Shown in pieces: positions 1 to 6,525 of a stretch of DNA of 8,289 bases. Under the pieces are notes generated by a model that worked only from the letters and a program-made list of their open reading frames with translations, was not told the DNA's origin and searched no databases. The position numbers and the translations under genes are program-made. This DNA comes from Thermoleophilia bacterium (lineage in GTDB: Bacteria; Actinomycetota; Thermoleophilia; Gaiellales; SKUG01), in assembly GCA_025964405.1 (NCBI GenBank), contig JAOPYW010000329.1, positions 1 through 8,289 of the forward strand, read 5' to 3'. Each line of letters starts with the position of its first letter. Position 1 is the stretch's first letter.

Positions 1-1571
1 AGAATCTCGTTCATCTCAGCCGATTTCGTCTCGATCTGCCGGGAGTTGAATTGACCGATTCCAGCCCCGATCGCGAGGTGCCTCGCTGCCATCAAGATCT
101 GCCAGCGCCCCGGCTTGAACTCGGCCGGCAACGACCGATTTCGCCAGAAAAATTCCAGCTTGTAGTGTGCGAAAACCGCCGTGTAATAAGGTGCAAGTTT
201 GTGGTCCTCATTCAGGATGCGATTTCCGAGCTGGTCGCGTAGAGACGGGACGTACCCCGTGGCTCGATGTGGCTCGTCCAAGAATGTTGACGCGAATGCC
301 CTCACCAAGAGGTCGCGGGTCACGATGCGAACTTTTTCGATATCTGGAGCGTCATTGTATTGACGAGTTCTGCGCTCATACACTAGTGATCTAGCACCTT
401 CGAACGTGTTCAGATACCTCTCGAGATCACGTTCTATCTGCGACCTGGCGTTCAGCTCTTGGGCCGAGACCGGCGTCTGGCTATTCGTAGCTGTGATGAC
501 AGCGGTCGTCAGCTCCTCGTCGTCGGTCCCGATTACCCTAATGGGAAGCCAGACCGATTCATCGAGCGAGTGACGCTCGTTGAAGAGAACGTGACTCGTC
601 TGACCACCGTTCACCACTTGGTAGCCCTTGATGTAGATCCGATCCCCGGTAACACGGAGTTGCCGCGCGACGATAGTCACACCATTGTTCATCACCGCAA
701 ATCGGTTACGATCCTCCGATCGCAGCGTTTCGGCCATCTTGGCGTTTACCACGTTGTCGTCACCCCGAAAATCTCGAACGTTATCGATAAAGAGACTTTT
801 CTGGATGCGCCCGACACCATCACTGATCAATCGAACATATTCACTGGCTTGGAGCACTCCGAGGTAGGCTTCGGAAACGCCAGGTATGGCTGGGAGCGTA
901 ACTTTCTGAGAGAGCGTGAAATCCGCCGACACAGGATTCTGCGTCGCAAAGTAGAGCTCCCTTAGCTGTCGAGCACCTGATGCGGTGATCTCCACACTTT
1001 CGAATAAATCGAGCGCCTCGAGATGCTGCTGCTCCAACGAGATCCGCCGGACGATTACGGTCGGCTCATCCCAACGGCCCATCGTGACGTAGTAGGCCTT
1101 CAAAACCGGCAAACCCCGAGAAAACAGCGCGCCATGAGCATAAATGGCGTTCTTTATCTCTAGACTACGGTCGAGAAAATCCGTCCGAGGCAACTCAGCG
1201 GTGCCGAAAAAATCGAGCATTCCGAGTCCAAAATTTCCGACCTCAGCTTCGGCGAAACCGGCGGACCGCTTGGCCGAAACCATGATAAACACGGCTTCGA
1301 CATAACCGTTCCTAGCAGCGAGGTCGTTCACCTCCTCGGCGGAGGTAACCAACGCTCCGTTCACGACCACTGCTATTCCGTCGAGGCCAACCTCGTTTCC
1401 CGGTCCGGAAACTTCCTCGACGTCGAAGGTGTCAGAGTACTCTCGGGATATCACCGAGAAGTTCACGAAGCGCTCAAACCGATCGCTGGGATTCAGGTGG
1501 CCGAGCCCATTGGAAGTAATGAACTGATCGACCAGCGATCCGGTTATTTGTTCGAGCATAGGATCAGGCAT
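1..1571 (-). CDS. AIPR family abortive infection phage-resistance protein, 3' end cut by window edge
   Basis: The reverse strand reads open without a stop from the start codon to the window edge, giving about 523 residues. Family landmarks in order are GLDGIAVVVNG (residues 62-72), a FIMVSAKRS stretch (95-103), NVRDFRGDDNVVN (264-276), FAVMNNGVTI (291-300) and YQVVNGGQTS (317-326). These match the AIPR family as I remember it, including the NNG and VNG-QT signatures of the conserved core. Members are linked to phage defence by abortive infection, and some occur with Z1 helicase/ATPase genes in restriction-like clusters; the mechanism is poorly known. I place the start at 1571 because TATGAT (1578-1583) lies 6 bases before this ATG, suggesting a leaderless transcript. 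An in-frame ATG at 1586 and a GTG at 1634 are alternatives. The gene is AT-richer than its neighbours and uses TTA, CTA, ATA, AGA and AGG codons, so recent transfer is likely. By comparison with relatives, perhaps 50-100 C-terminal residues are missing. Confidence 0.9.
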   Translation of the reverse strand, partial: MPDPMLEQITGSLVDQFITSNGLGHLNPSDRFERFVNFSVISREYSDTFDVEEVSGPGNEVGLDGIAVVVNGALVTSAEEVNDLAARNGYVEAVFIMVSAKRSAGFAEAEVGNFGLGMLDFFGTAELPRTDFLDRSLEIKNAIYAHGALFSRGLPVLKAYYVTMGRWDEPTVIVRRISLEQQHLEALDLFESVEITASGARQLRELYFATQNPVSADFTLSQKVTLPAIPGVSEAYLGVLQASEYVRLISDGVGRIQKSLFIDNVRDFRGDDNVVNAKMAETLRSEDRNRFAVMNNGVTIVARQLRVTGDRIYIKGYQVVNGGQTSHVLFNERHSLDESVWLPIRVIGTDDEELTTAVITATNSQTPVSAQELNARSQIERDLERYLNTFEGARSLVYERRTRQYNDAPDIEKVRIVTRDLLVRAFASTFLDEPHRATGYVPSLRDQLGNRILNEDHKLAPYYTAVFAHYKLEFFWRNRSLPAEFKPGRWQILMAARHLAIGAGIGQFNSRQIETKSAEMNEI

Positions 1572-1577
1572 ACGCTG

Positions 1578-1583
1578 ATCATA
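1578..1583 (-). promoter_or_regulatory. candidate -10 hexamer for the AIPR gene
   Basis: On the minus strand this reads TATGAT, five of six matches to TATAAT, with 6 bases (CAGCGT) before the ATG at 1571. That spacing would put transcription start at or next to the start codon. No convincing -35 element is visible. If translation instead begins at 1586, the hexamer lies inside the coding region. Confidence 0.35.
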
Positions 1584-1653
1584 CATAACGTTTCCAGCAC
1601 GCGATCGCTTCCCTGCTCGAAACAGGCTTGCCACGAACGCAAATCTGCACGTC

Positions 1654-2628
1654 TCACACCCCGCGCGCCGCGGAGCCCCAGATGACCCGATGCACCTGCG
1701 GGGTCACACGCAGCATGGCGCGGCGCTGGCGCCCCTCGAAGACGCCGTCGTCGGCGAGGACGCGGTCGGTCAATTCGCGCAGCGCGACGTCGTAGTCCTG
1801 TCGCGTGCCGTCGGGCTGCACGAGGATCGGTTCCGGCAGCCCGGCGCCGATCGCCGCGAGCAGCTCCCACATGTCGTCGTAGTCGGCCTGCGAGGTCACC
1901 ACGAACTTGAGCTGCACGCGTCCGGGTGCGGGCGCCGCGGCGAGGTACTTGCGGATCGTCGTCGGGTCGGGCGTCTCGCCGCTCGCGCGCAGCTTCGGCG
2001 AGAGCGACCAGAGGTCGACGTCGGGCACGAGCGCCGGCTCGAAGATGGTGGCGTTCGTCTCGACGGTGACGTGCTCGACCCCACCCGCGCGCAGCTCAGC
2101 GAGCAGCTCGGGGATGCGCCGGCGATGCAGCATCGGCTCGCCCCCGGTCAGCACGACCGCGCGCTCGCGCACCTGGCCCGCGAGGTCGGCGAGCGTGGTC
2201 GCGGTGGCGGCGCGCACGCCCTCGGGGTTCCACGAGTAGCTCGTGTCACACCACGTGCAGCGCAGGTTGCAGCCGGCCAGGCGCAGGAAGGTCGCGGGCT
2301 CGCCGCTGCGCGTGCCCTCCCCCTGGATCGAGTGGAACACTTCGACCACCGGCACCGTGCCGCGCTTCGTGGCGGGCGGCTCGACCGAGCCGTGGGGCGT
2401 CGCGAGGTCGCGATCTTCGCCGAGGCGCGCATCGGTGACGAGGTCGCGCGCGGCAACGAGGTGCTCGGCGAGCGTCGCGGTCTGGTCGTTGACGGCGTGC
2501 AGGGCGTCGTCGGCGTGCTCGATCAGGTGCGCCGAGGCGTTCTCGAAGGCGGCCTCGCGCGCGGCCTCCTCGTCGAGGTTGAATTCGTTGGCCGCGATCA
2601 GGCCGAGCTTGCGCACGTCATCGTTCAC
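1654..2628 (-). CDS. queE: 7-carboxy-7-deazaguanine synthase QueE with long N-terminal extension
   Basis: This is a radical SAM enzyme that rearranges 6-carboxytetrahydropterin into 7-carboxy-7-deazaguanine, the ring-contraction step of preQ0/queuosine synthesis. The catalytic core begins near residue 93. It shows SIQGEG (100-105), the 4Fe-4S cluster motif C-x3-C-x2-C at C120, C124 and C127, TGGEP (161-165) for SAM binding, SPKL (210-213) and a C-terminal QVHRVIWG (311-318), all typical of QueE. The GTG start overlaps the queD stop as GTGA, so translation is probably coupled; this supports the full 324-residue protein. Family members are commonly about 200-250 residues, and the extra N-terminal stretch of about 90 residues is charged and looks helical, with no domain I recognise. 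An internal start nearer residue 90 cannot be excluded. No terminator is visible before the AIPR gene downstream. Confidence 0.93.
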   Translation of the reverse strand: MNDDVRKLGLIAANEFNLDEEAAREAAFENASAHLIEHADDALHAVNDQTATLAEHLVAARDLVTDARLGEDRDLATPHGSVEPPATKRGTVPVVEVFHSIQGEGTRSGEPATFLRLAGCNLRCTWCDTSYSWNPEGVRAATATTLADLAGQVRERAVVLTGGEPMLHRRRIPELLAELRAGGVEHVTVETNATIFEPALVPDVDLWSLSPKLRASGETPDPTTIRKYLAAAPAPGRVQLKFVVTSQADYDDMWELLAAIGAGLPEPILVQPDGTRQDYDVALRELTDRVLADDGVFEGRQRRAMLRVTPQVHRVIWGSAARGV

Positions 2629-3068
2629 GCCGTCGCGACGCTTTCGAGGGCTGCGGTGGAGCCGTGGGGCGCATCGGGGTCAGGCGTGAGCCAACCGACC
2701 TGCGCGTAGCCCGACGGTGTCTCCCAGAGGCGCAGCAGCACGCCGACCTCGTCTGCGCGGTCGCTGCCGAGCTGGGCGCGGGCGACCTCGAGCAGGCGAC
2801 GACGCATCTCGGCCGCGAGCAGCTCCGCCGTGGGGATGAACGCGACCTCGTCGTTGAGGTGGCGATGGTCCCACGCGTCGATGGCCGCCTTCACGTCGAA
2901 GAAGTCGATGAGCATTCCGGTCGCGTCGCTCACGGGCCCCGAGATCCAGACCTGGAACCGGTACGTGTGCCCGTGCAGGCGCGCGCACTTACCCGGATGG
3001 TTCGGGATGACGTGCGACGAGTCGATGGTGCGCTCGAGGTGGAGGACGGTGTGCGCCATGGGGTACAT
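2625..3068 (-). CDS. queD: 6-carboxy-5,6,7,8-tetrahydropterin synthase QueD
   Basis: This enzyme of the PTPS family converts 7,8-dihydroneopterin triphosphate to 6-carboxytetrahydropterin, the substrate of QueE. Zinc ligands are visible as H19 and the HGH pair H32/H34. C28 in GKCARLHGH is the expected catalytic cysteine, D67-H68 in DHRHLND completes the catalytic group, PTAE lies at 79-82, and E116 in the ETP motif should anchor the pterin. At 147 residues it is slightly longer than many members because of a Pro/Ser-rich tail after about residue 125. Two starts are possible: ATG at 3068 and ATG at 3059 (MAHTVLHLE). Neither has a clear Shine-Dalgarno. A TACCAT hexamer ending 7 bases before 3059 would suit a leaderless start there. 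It is first in a queD-queE pair and diverges from vapBC. Confidence 0.93.
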   Translation of the reverse strand: MYPMAHTVLHLERTIDSSHVIPNHPGKCARLHGHTYRFQVWISGPVSDATGMLIDFFDVKAAIDAWDHRHLNDEVAFIPTAELLAAEMRRRLLEVARAQLGSDRADEVGVLLRLWETPSGYAQVGWLTPDPDAPHGSTAALESVATA

Positions 3069-3109
3069 GGTACAGCTGACCGGCGATCACCCTGCACGAT
3101 CCGCCGCTC

Positions 3110-3163
3110 GTGGCATCACATCGACGATGTGGCACCGTTGTAATTACGTGGCATACTGTGGCC
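3110..3163. promoter_or_regulatory. divergent queD/vapBC control region with GTGGCA repeats and palindromes
   Basis: GTGGCA occurs at 3110, 3129 and 3148, exactly 19 bases apart, and a related GTGGCC sits at 3158 just before the vapB ATG. A perfect inverted repeat CACATCG-A-CGATGTG spans 3117-3131, and the palindrome GTAATTAC spans 3140-3147. VapB-type antitoxins usually bind palindromes at their own promoter, so this is a plausible VapBC operator that could also affect queD. The iteration suggests cooperative binding along one or two DNA faces. Binding is inferred; only the repeats are seen. Confidence 0.5.
3152..3157 (+). promoter_or_regulatory. candidate -10 hexamer for vapBC
   Basis: CATACT matches TATAAT at four positions and is followed by 6 bases (GTGGCC) and the vapB ATG. 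There is no Shine-Dalgarno in between, so a leaderless transcript is likely. It overlaps the third GTGGCA repeat, as expected for a self-repressed promoter. TACTGT two bases later is an alternative. No good -35 is seen. Confidence 0.3.
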
Positions 3164-3433
3164 ATGGAAGCACTCGACCAGGTCAGCGAAGAAGTCACGC
3201 TCGGCAAGCAGGGTCGCATCGTCGTACCCGCCAGCATCCGGAAGGAGCTGGGTCTCAAGGAAGGGCACCGCATCCGACTCGTCGTCACGAATGGAGCACT
3301 GACGATCACGTCGCGACGCGTCGCCCTGGAGAACGCCGGCCGGAACGCAGGCGTCGAACCCTGGAAGCCTGGAGACCCGAGCTGGGCAGACCAGCTGGTC
3401 GCAGATCGTCGACGCGATGCGGCGTCAGAATGA
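3164..3433 (+). CDS. vapB: AbrB/SpoVT-type antitoxin (VapB-like)
   Basis: This 89-residue protein should neutralise the PIN toxin encoded next to it and repress the shared promoter. Residues 8-52 form an AbrB/MazE swapped-hairpin DNA-binding domain, with the characteristic VTLGKQGRIVVPASIRKELG stretch at 11-30 followed by GHRIRLVV and a short beta segment ALTIT. The remaining tail (about 60-89) contains W67 and W74 and acidic/basic clusters, and probably wraps the toxin. I choose ATG 3164 because the AbrB fold normally begins here. The frame is open upstream to a GTG at 3110, but those extra 18 residues would be encoded by the repeat-rich operator. The gene overlaps vapC by four bases (ATGA). 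Confidence 0.88.
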   Translation: MEALDQVSEEVTLGKQGRIVVPASIRKELGLKEGHRIRLVVTNGALTITSRRVALENAGRNAGVEPWKPGDPSWADQLVADRRRDAASE

Positions 3434-3816
3434 CGTACATCCTCGATGCATCAGCGATCATCGCAATCATCCAGATGGAGGATCGCGGCACCCGGGTCAT
3501 CGAGTTGATCGAAGCCGAGGATGCGTACGCTTCGGCAGTGACCATCGGCGAGTCGCTCGCGAAGCTGGTCGAGCTCGGCATGCCCGACCGAGCCGCGATG
3601 CGGGCGATCTCGGCCATCGTGACCGACGTGGTTCCCTTCAACGTCGACATGGCAGTGATGACTGGCGTCCTCCGCGAGGAGACACGCGCAGCAGGCCTGT
3701 CGTTCGCCGATCGCGCGTGCCTTGTCACCGCACTGGAGCTCGGCGTGCCCGCCATCACCACCGACCGCGCGTGGAAGAGCATCGACCTTGGCGTCGACGT
3801 ACGCCTGGTTGCCTGA
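3430..3816 (+). CDS. vapC: PIN-domain ribonuclease toxin (VapC-like)
   Basis: This 128-residue protein covers a complete PIN domain, the usual length for VapC toxins, which cut tRNA or rRNA when released from antitoxin. The acidic metal-binding residues are visible: D6 in YILDASA, E41 in IGESLAKL, D94 in LSFADRACL and D112 in ITTDRAW. All appear intact, so the toxin should be active. The start codon overlaps the antitoxin stop as ATGA, indicating translational coupling. The LuxE-like gene begins only 17 bases after the stop, so the toxin-antitoxin pair probably shares a transcript with the acyl-metabolism genes. The frame is open far upstream in vapB and queD, but that part is not coding. The RNA target cannot be read from the sequence. 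Confidence 0.92.
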   Translation: MTYILDASAIIAIIQMEDRGTRVIELIEAEDAYASAVTIGESLAKLVELGMPDRAAMRAISAIVTDVVPFNVDMAVMTGVLREETRAAGLSFADRACLVTALELGVPAITTDRAWKSIDLGVDVRLVA

Positions 3817-3833
3817 CCTGCGACGATGCCCCG

Positions 3834-5000
3834 ATGAACGACCAGCACATCGACCTGAACGTAGCGGCCGAGCTCGCGCTCGCCCACCTCGAGATCGGTC
3901 CTGCCGTGCAGTGGCCCGACGCCAACTTCGACGAACTCGCGACCGTCATCTACGACGCGCAGCGCGGCGCGATCGAGGTCTACGACCGGTGGGCCGCGGT
4001 GGAGCTGGCCGCGCGAGCCGGCGACCACGCCGGGGTCGTCACGTGGCGCGACGTGCCCGCCCTGCCGATCGCGGCGTTCAAGCAGCTGCCGATCTACCAG
4101 CTCGACTCGCCGGCCGAGGCCCTCTATCGCTCGAGCGGCACCACGGCCGCCGACCGCTCCACCCACCGCATGCAGACGCTCGCGCACTACGACGCGTCGC
4201 TCGACGCCGGGGTCGAGGCGGCGCTCGTGCCCGACGTGGTCGCGGGCGCCGATCCGCTCGCGTGCGTGCAGCTGCAGCCGTCGGAGACCGACGCCCCGAA
4301 CTCGTCGCTCACCCACATGTACGACCGCATCCGCACCGGTCCCTGGACCGATGACTTCGGCGCCTTCGTCGACGCCGACTTCGCGATCGACGCCGCTGGC
4401 GCATGGCACGCGCTCGAGGACTGCGCCGCGCAGGACCGGCCCGTGCTGCTGCTCACGACCTCGTTCGCGCTCGCGATGCTGCTCGATGCGGTCGAATCCG
4501 ACGGCCGCGCACGCATCGCGCTCCCCCACGGCAGCCGGCTCGTCGACACGGGCGGCTTCAAGGGACGCACCCGCGAGATCACGCGCGACGAGCTCCTCGC
4601 GCGCGTGGGCCGGTGGCTCGGCATCGCGCCCGAGTGGTGCGAGAACGAGTACGGCATGAGCGAGCTCTCGAGCCAGGCGTGGCTGGGCACGATCGCCGCG
4701 GCGACCGGGCACCCGCTCACCGTCGATGGCGCAGTAGTCGGCGCGAACGCGGCCGCCGCGGGCGTGCGCTGGACCCCGCCGTGGCTGCGCGTGCGCGTCG
4801 TCGAGCCCGCGACCCTCACCGACGTGGCCGACGGCGAGCAGGGGCTGCTGGTCTTCCACGACCTCGCGAACGTGTGGAGCTGTGCGGCGATCCGCAGCGA
4901 AGACGTAGGCATCCGCCGCGGTTCGAGCTTCGAGCTCGTGGGGCGCGCACCGGGCGCGGCGCTCAAGGGATGCTCCCTCCAGCTCGAAGACATCTCCTGA
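3834..5000 (+). CDS. LuxE-like acyl-protein synthetase (ANL adenylate-forming family)
   Basis: The 388-residue product resembles LuxE, which activates a fatty acid with ATP, carries the acyl group on a cysteine and passes it to the LuxC reductase. Motifs are YRSSGTT (98-104, phosphate loop), DTGGFKGR (238-245), NEYGMSEL (271-278, the YGMTE-type adenylate motif), SEDVGI (355-360) and a C-terminal LVGR...KGCSL (368-382). C380 is a candidate acyl-accepting cysteine, by analogy with the C-terminal cysteine of Vibrio LuxE. The length is close to that of LuxE. ATG 3834 is the only sensible start; the open frame further upstream overlaps vapC. No Shine-Dalgarno is seen. The stop shares one base with the next start (TGATG), coupling it to the LuxC-like gene. 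No luciferase genes are nearby, so a non-luminous role such as aldehyde, lipid or secondary-metabolite synthesis is inferred. The acyl substrate is unknown. Confidence 0.85.
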   Translation: MNDQHIDLNVAAELALAHLEIGPAVQWPDANFDELATVIYDAQRGAIEVYDRWAAVELAARAGDHAGVVTWRDVPALPIAAFKQLPIYQLDSPAEALYRSSGTTAADRSTHRMQTLAHYDASLDAGVEAALVPDVVAGADPLACVQLQPSETDAPNSSLTHMYDRIRTGPWTDDFGAFVDADFAIDAAGAWHALEDCAAQDRPVLLLTTSFALAMLLDAVESDGRARIALPHGSRLVDTGGFKGRTREITRDELLARVGRWLGIAPEWCENEYGMSELSSQAWLGTIAAATGHPLTVDGAVVGANAAAAGVRWTPPWLRVRVVEPATLTDVADGEQGLLVFHDLANVWSCAAIRSEDVGIRRGSSFELVGRAPGAALKGCSLQLEDIS

Positions 5001-6121
5001 TGACCTTCGGCCGTGAACAACGCGACGCACTCCTCGACTCGCTCGACCGAGCGCTGCTGACGTGGCCCGACCACGACACGTTCGCGCTCGCGATCTCCGA
5101 GACGGTGCAGCACACGGGCTATGCGGCGGCCGACGTCGAGCACCAGCTGCGCCAGGTCATCCTGCGGGCGAGTGGCCGCGCGATGCGTGCCGTGATCGAG
5201 GCGGAGCTGGGCGCGAACCCCGACCTGACGGGTGCCCCCGAGGAGGTGCTCGTGCTCGCTTCCGGCGGTGTGCCCGGGCTCGCGATCGAGGGCATCGCCG
5301 CGGCGATCGCGGTCGGCGCGAAGGCGCTGGTACGGCCCTCGCGCGACGAGAGCGTGCTCTTCCATTTCCTGTCGGGAATCCGGTTCTGGGAACCCGCACT
5401 CACCGAGCAGGTCGAACTCGTCGGCATGTCGGGCGAGGAGGTTCCGTGGGAGCGGGCCGACGCCGCGATCGTGTTCGGCAGCGACGAGACGATCGCGTTC
5501 GTACGCGACCAGCTGGGCGGTGACGCCGCACGACGCGTCGCGGCCTACGGCTCGCGGCAGGGAATCGCCGTGGTGCTGCCGGGCGCCGACGTCGACGGCT
5601 CATGGGCCGAACGGCTCGCCGATGACGTCTGCACCTTCCGCCAGCACGGCTGCATGAGCCCGAGCTGGCTGTACGTGGTCGGCTCGGAGGCCGCGACGCA
5701 GCCGCTCGTCGCCGCGGTCGGGCGCGAACTCGCGTTCGCCGCGCCGCGTCACACGGCGCCCGGCATCGAGGATTCGATCGCGCATCGGCGCCAGCACGAC
5801 TCGACCACGCTGTCGGCGATCGCCGCCGACCTCACCCCCGGCTCGTCACAGCTGTTCGCGGGCGAGGCGCAGCTCACCGTCGTGCGCGTCGACGACTATG
5901 CCGCCCTACGCACGGAGCTCGCGCGCCTCGGCACGCTCCTGCAGACGGCGGTCATCGCCGGCCCCTACGACGAGCGACCGGCGCTCGCCCAGGTGCTGCT
6001 CGAGGCCGGCTGCACCCGTATCGCGCTCCCCGGCTCGGCCCACGAACCCGACCGGCTCTGGCCGCAGGACGGCATCGGCCGCGTTGCACCTCTGCTCGGC
6101 GTCGTGCCGCGCAATCGCTGA
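5000..6121 (+). CDS. LuxC-like acyl-CoA/acyl-protein reductase
   Basis: This 373-residue protein should reduce an activated acyl group to an aldehyde using NADPH, working with the LuxE-like protein encoded just upstream. It is related to the aldehyde-dehydrogenase superfamily. A glycine-rich cofactor segment ASGGVPGLAIEG with AIAVGAKALVRPS lies at 87-114, and a second segment AAIVFGSDETI at 155-165. C218 in FRQHGCMSPSWLYV matches the acyl-accepting cysteine of LuxC, where the usual context is Q-x-C-x-SP. Vibrio LuxC is about 480 residues, so this form is about 100 shorter; the shortfall seems to lie mainly at the N terminus, since the cofactor segment comes early. The start shares a base with the luxE-like stop (TGATG). 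The 59 bases after the stop contain only short GC-rich inverted repeats without a T-run, so no confident terminator is seen. Confidence 0.85.
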   Translation: MTFGREQRDALLDSLDRALLTWPDHDTFALAISETVQHTGYAAADVEHQLRQVILRASGRAMRAVIEAELGANPDLTGAPEEVLVLASGGVPGLAIEGIAAAIAVGAKALVRPSRDESVLFHFLSGIRFWEPALTEQVELVGMSGEEVPWERADAAIVFGSDETIAFVRDQLGGDAARRVAAYGSRQGIAVVLPGADVDGSWAERLADDVCTFRQHGCMSPSWLYVVGSEAATQPLVAAVGRELAFAAPRHTAPGIEDSIAHRRQHDSTTLSAIAADLTPGSSQLFAGEAQLTVVRVDDYAALRTELARLGTLLQTAVIAGPYDERPALAQVLLEAGCTRIALPGSAHEPDRLWPQDGIGRVAPLLGVVPRNR

Positions 6122-6180
6122 CGCATCGACGCCACTCACAGCTGCAACGACTACTCGGCGCGAGTCGAAGTTCAGGTGGG

Positions 6181-6516
6181 ATGGCTGACGCTTCGTCGGC
6201 ACACGAGTTGCTGGGGGCACGCATGCAGGTCAACACCGCCAAGATGATCATCGGGTCGATCGGCATCGGCCTCGGCGCGGCGTCGGTGACGCACACGATC
6301 GGACGTGCGAAGCAGGACACAAGCATGAAGACGGATCCGATGGTGGGCATCGCAACCGTGGGCGCGGCAGTCGCCACGGTCGGCGCGGCGATCAGCGGCG
6401 TCCTGCTCCTCGGCGCTGGGCGGCCGATGGGCGCGGCCTTCGCCGGCGCGGCCGCGATCGGCGGAGTCGCCGGCATCTTCAGTGGTCTGGCCGTCGGTGC
6501 TCACGCCAGCGAGTAG
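6181..6516 (+). CDS. small Gly/Ala-rich membrane protein of unknown function
   Basis: The 111-residue product is dominated by small residues. About three hydrophobic segments are visible: residues 22-36, 54-79 and 84-107. The last two are glycine- and alanine-rich, with GxxxG-like spacing that favours tight helix packing. A charged stretch, GRAKQDTSMKTD (41-52), separates the first and second. I do not recognise the family. ATG 6181 has an AGGTGGG run almost touching it, which is too close for an ideal ribosome site. ATG 6223 (residue 15) has GGGGG five bases upstream and is an equally good start, giving 97 residues with the first membrane segment close to the N terminus. It follows the LuxC-like gene by 59 bases and converges with the reductase-like gene on the other strand. 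Confidence 0.65.
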   Translation: MADASSAHELLGARMQVNTAKMIIGSIGIGLGAASVTHTIGRAKQDTSMKTDPMVGIATVGAAVATVGAAISGVLLLGAGRPMGAAFAGAAAIGGVAGIFSGLAVGAHASE

Positions 6517-6525
6517 CAGCGGCGC

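Noticed and set aside
459..965. 168-residue plus-strand open frame inside the AIPR region
   Set aside because: It is the complement of the AIPR core that carries the NNG and VNG-QT motifs; the reverse-strand reading explains the region.
1690..2709. 339-residue plus-strand open frame opposite queE and queD
   Set aside because: It is antisense to two well-supported enzymes, has low-complexity Arg/Ala/Gly/Val-rich translation, and arises from high GC at codon positions of the real genes.
2830..3816. 328-residue plus-strand frame ending as VapC
   Set aside because: Only its last 128 residues form a PIN domain; the upstream part crosses queD in antisense, the operator and vapB out of frame.
4403..5000. 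Open upstream part of the LuxC-like reading frame, overlapping the LuxE-like gene
   Set aside because: The translation is Arg/Ala-rich shadow sequence; the family similarity and the TGATG coupling place the true start at 5000.
3306..5030. 574-residue minus-strand open frame opposite vapBC and the LuxE-like gene
   Set aside because: Antisense to three recognised genes, with Arg/His/Gly-rich translation and no recognisable domain.
3834..6121. A bioluminescence (lux) operon
   Set aside because: Only LuxE- and LuxC-like genes are present; no luxA or luxB luciferase or luxD is seen, so light production is not supported.
6148..6167. Hairpin ACTCG-GCG-CGAGT (6153-6165) or CGACT/AGTCG after the LuxC-like gene, as a terminator
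   Set aside because: Arms are only 5 bases and no T-run follows; such repeats are expected by chance in GC-rich DNA.
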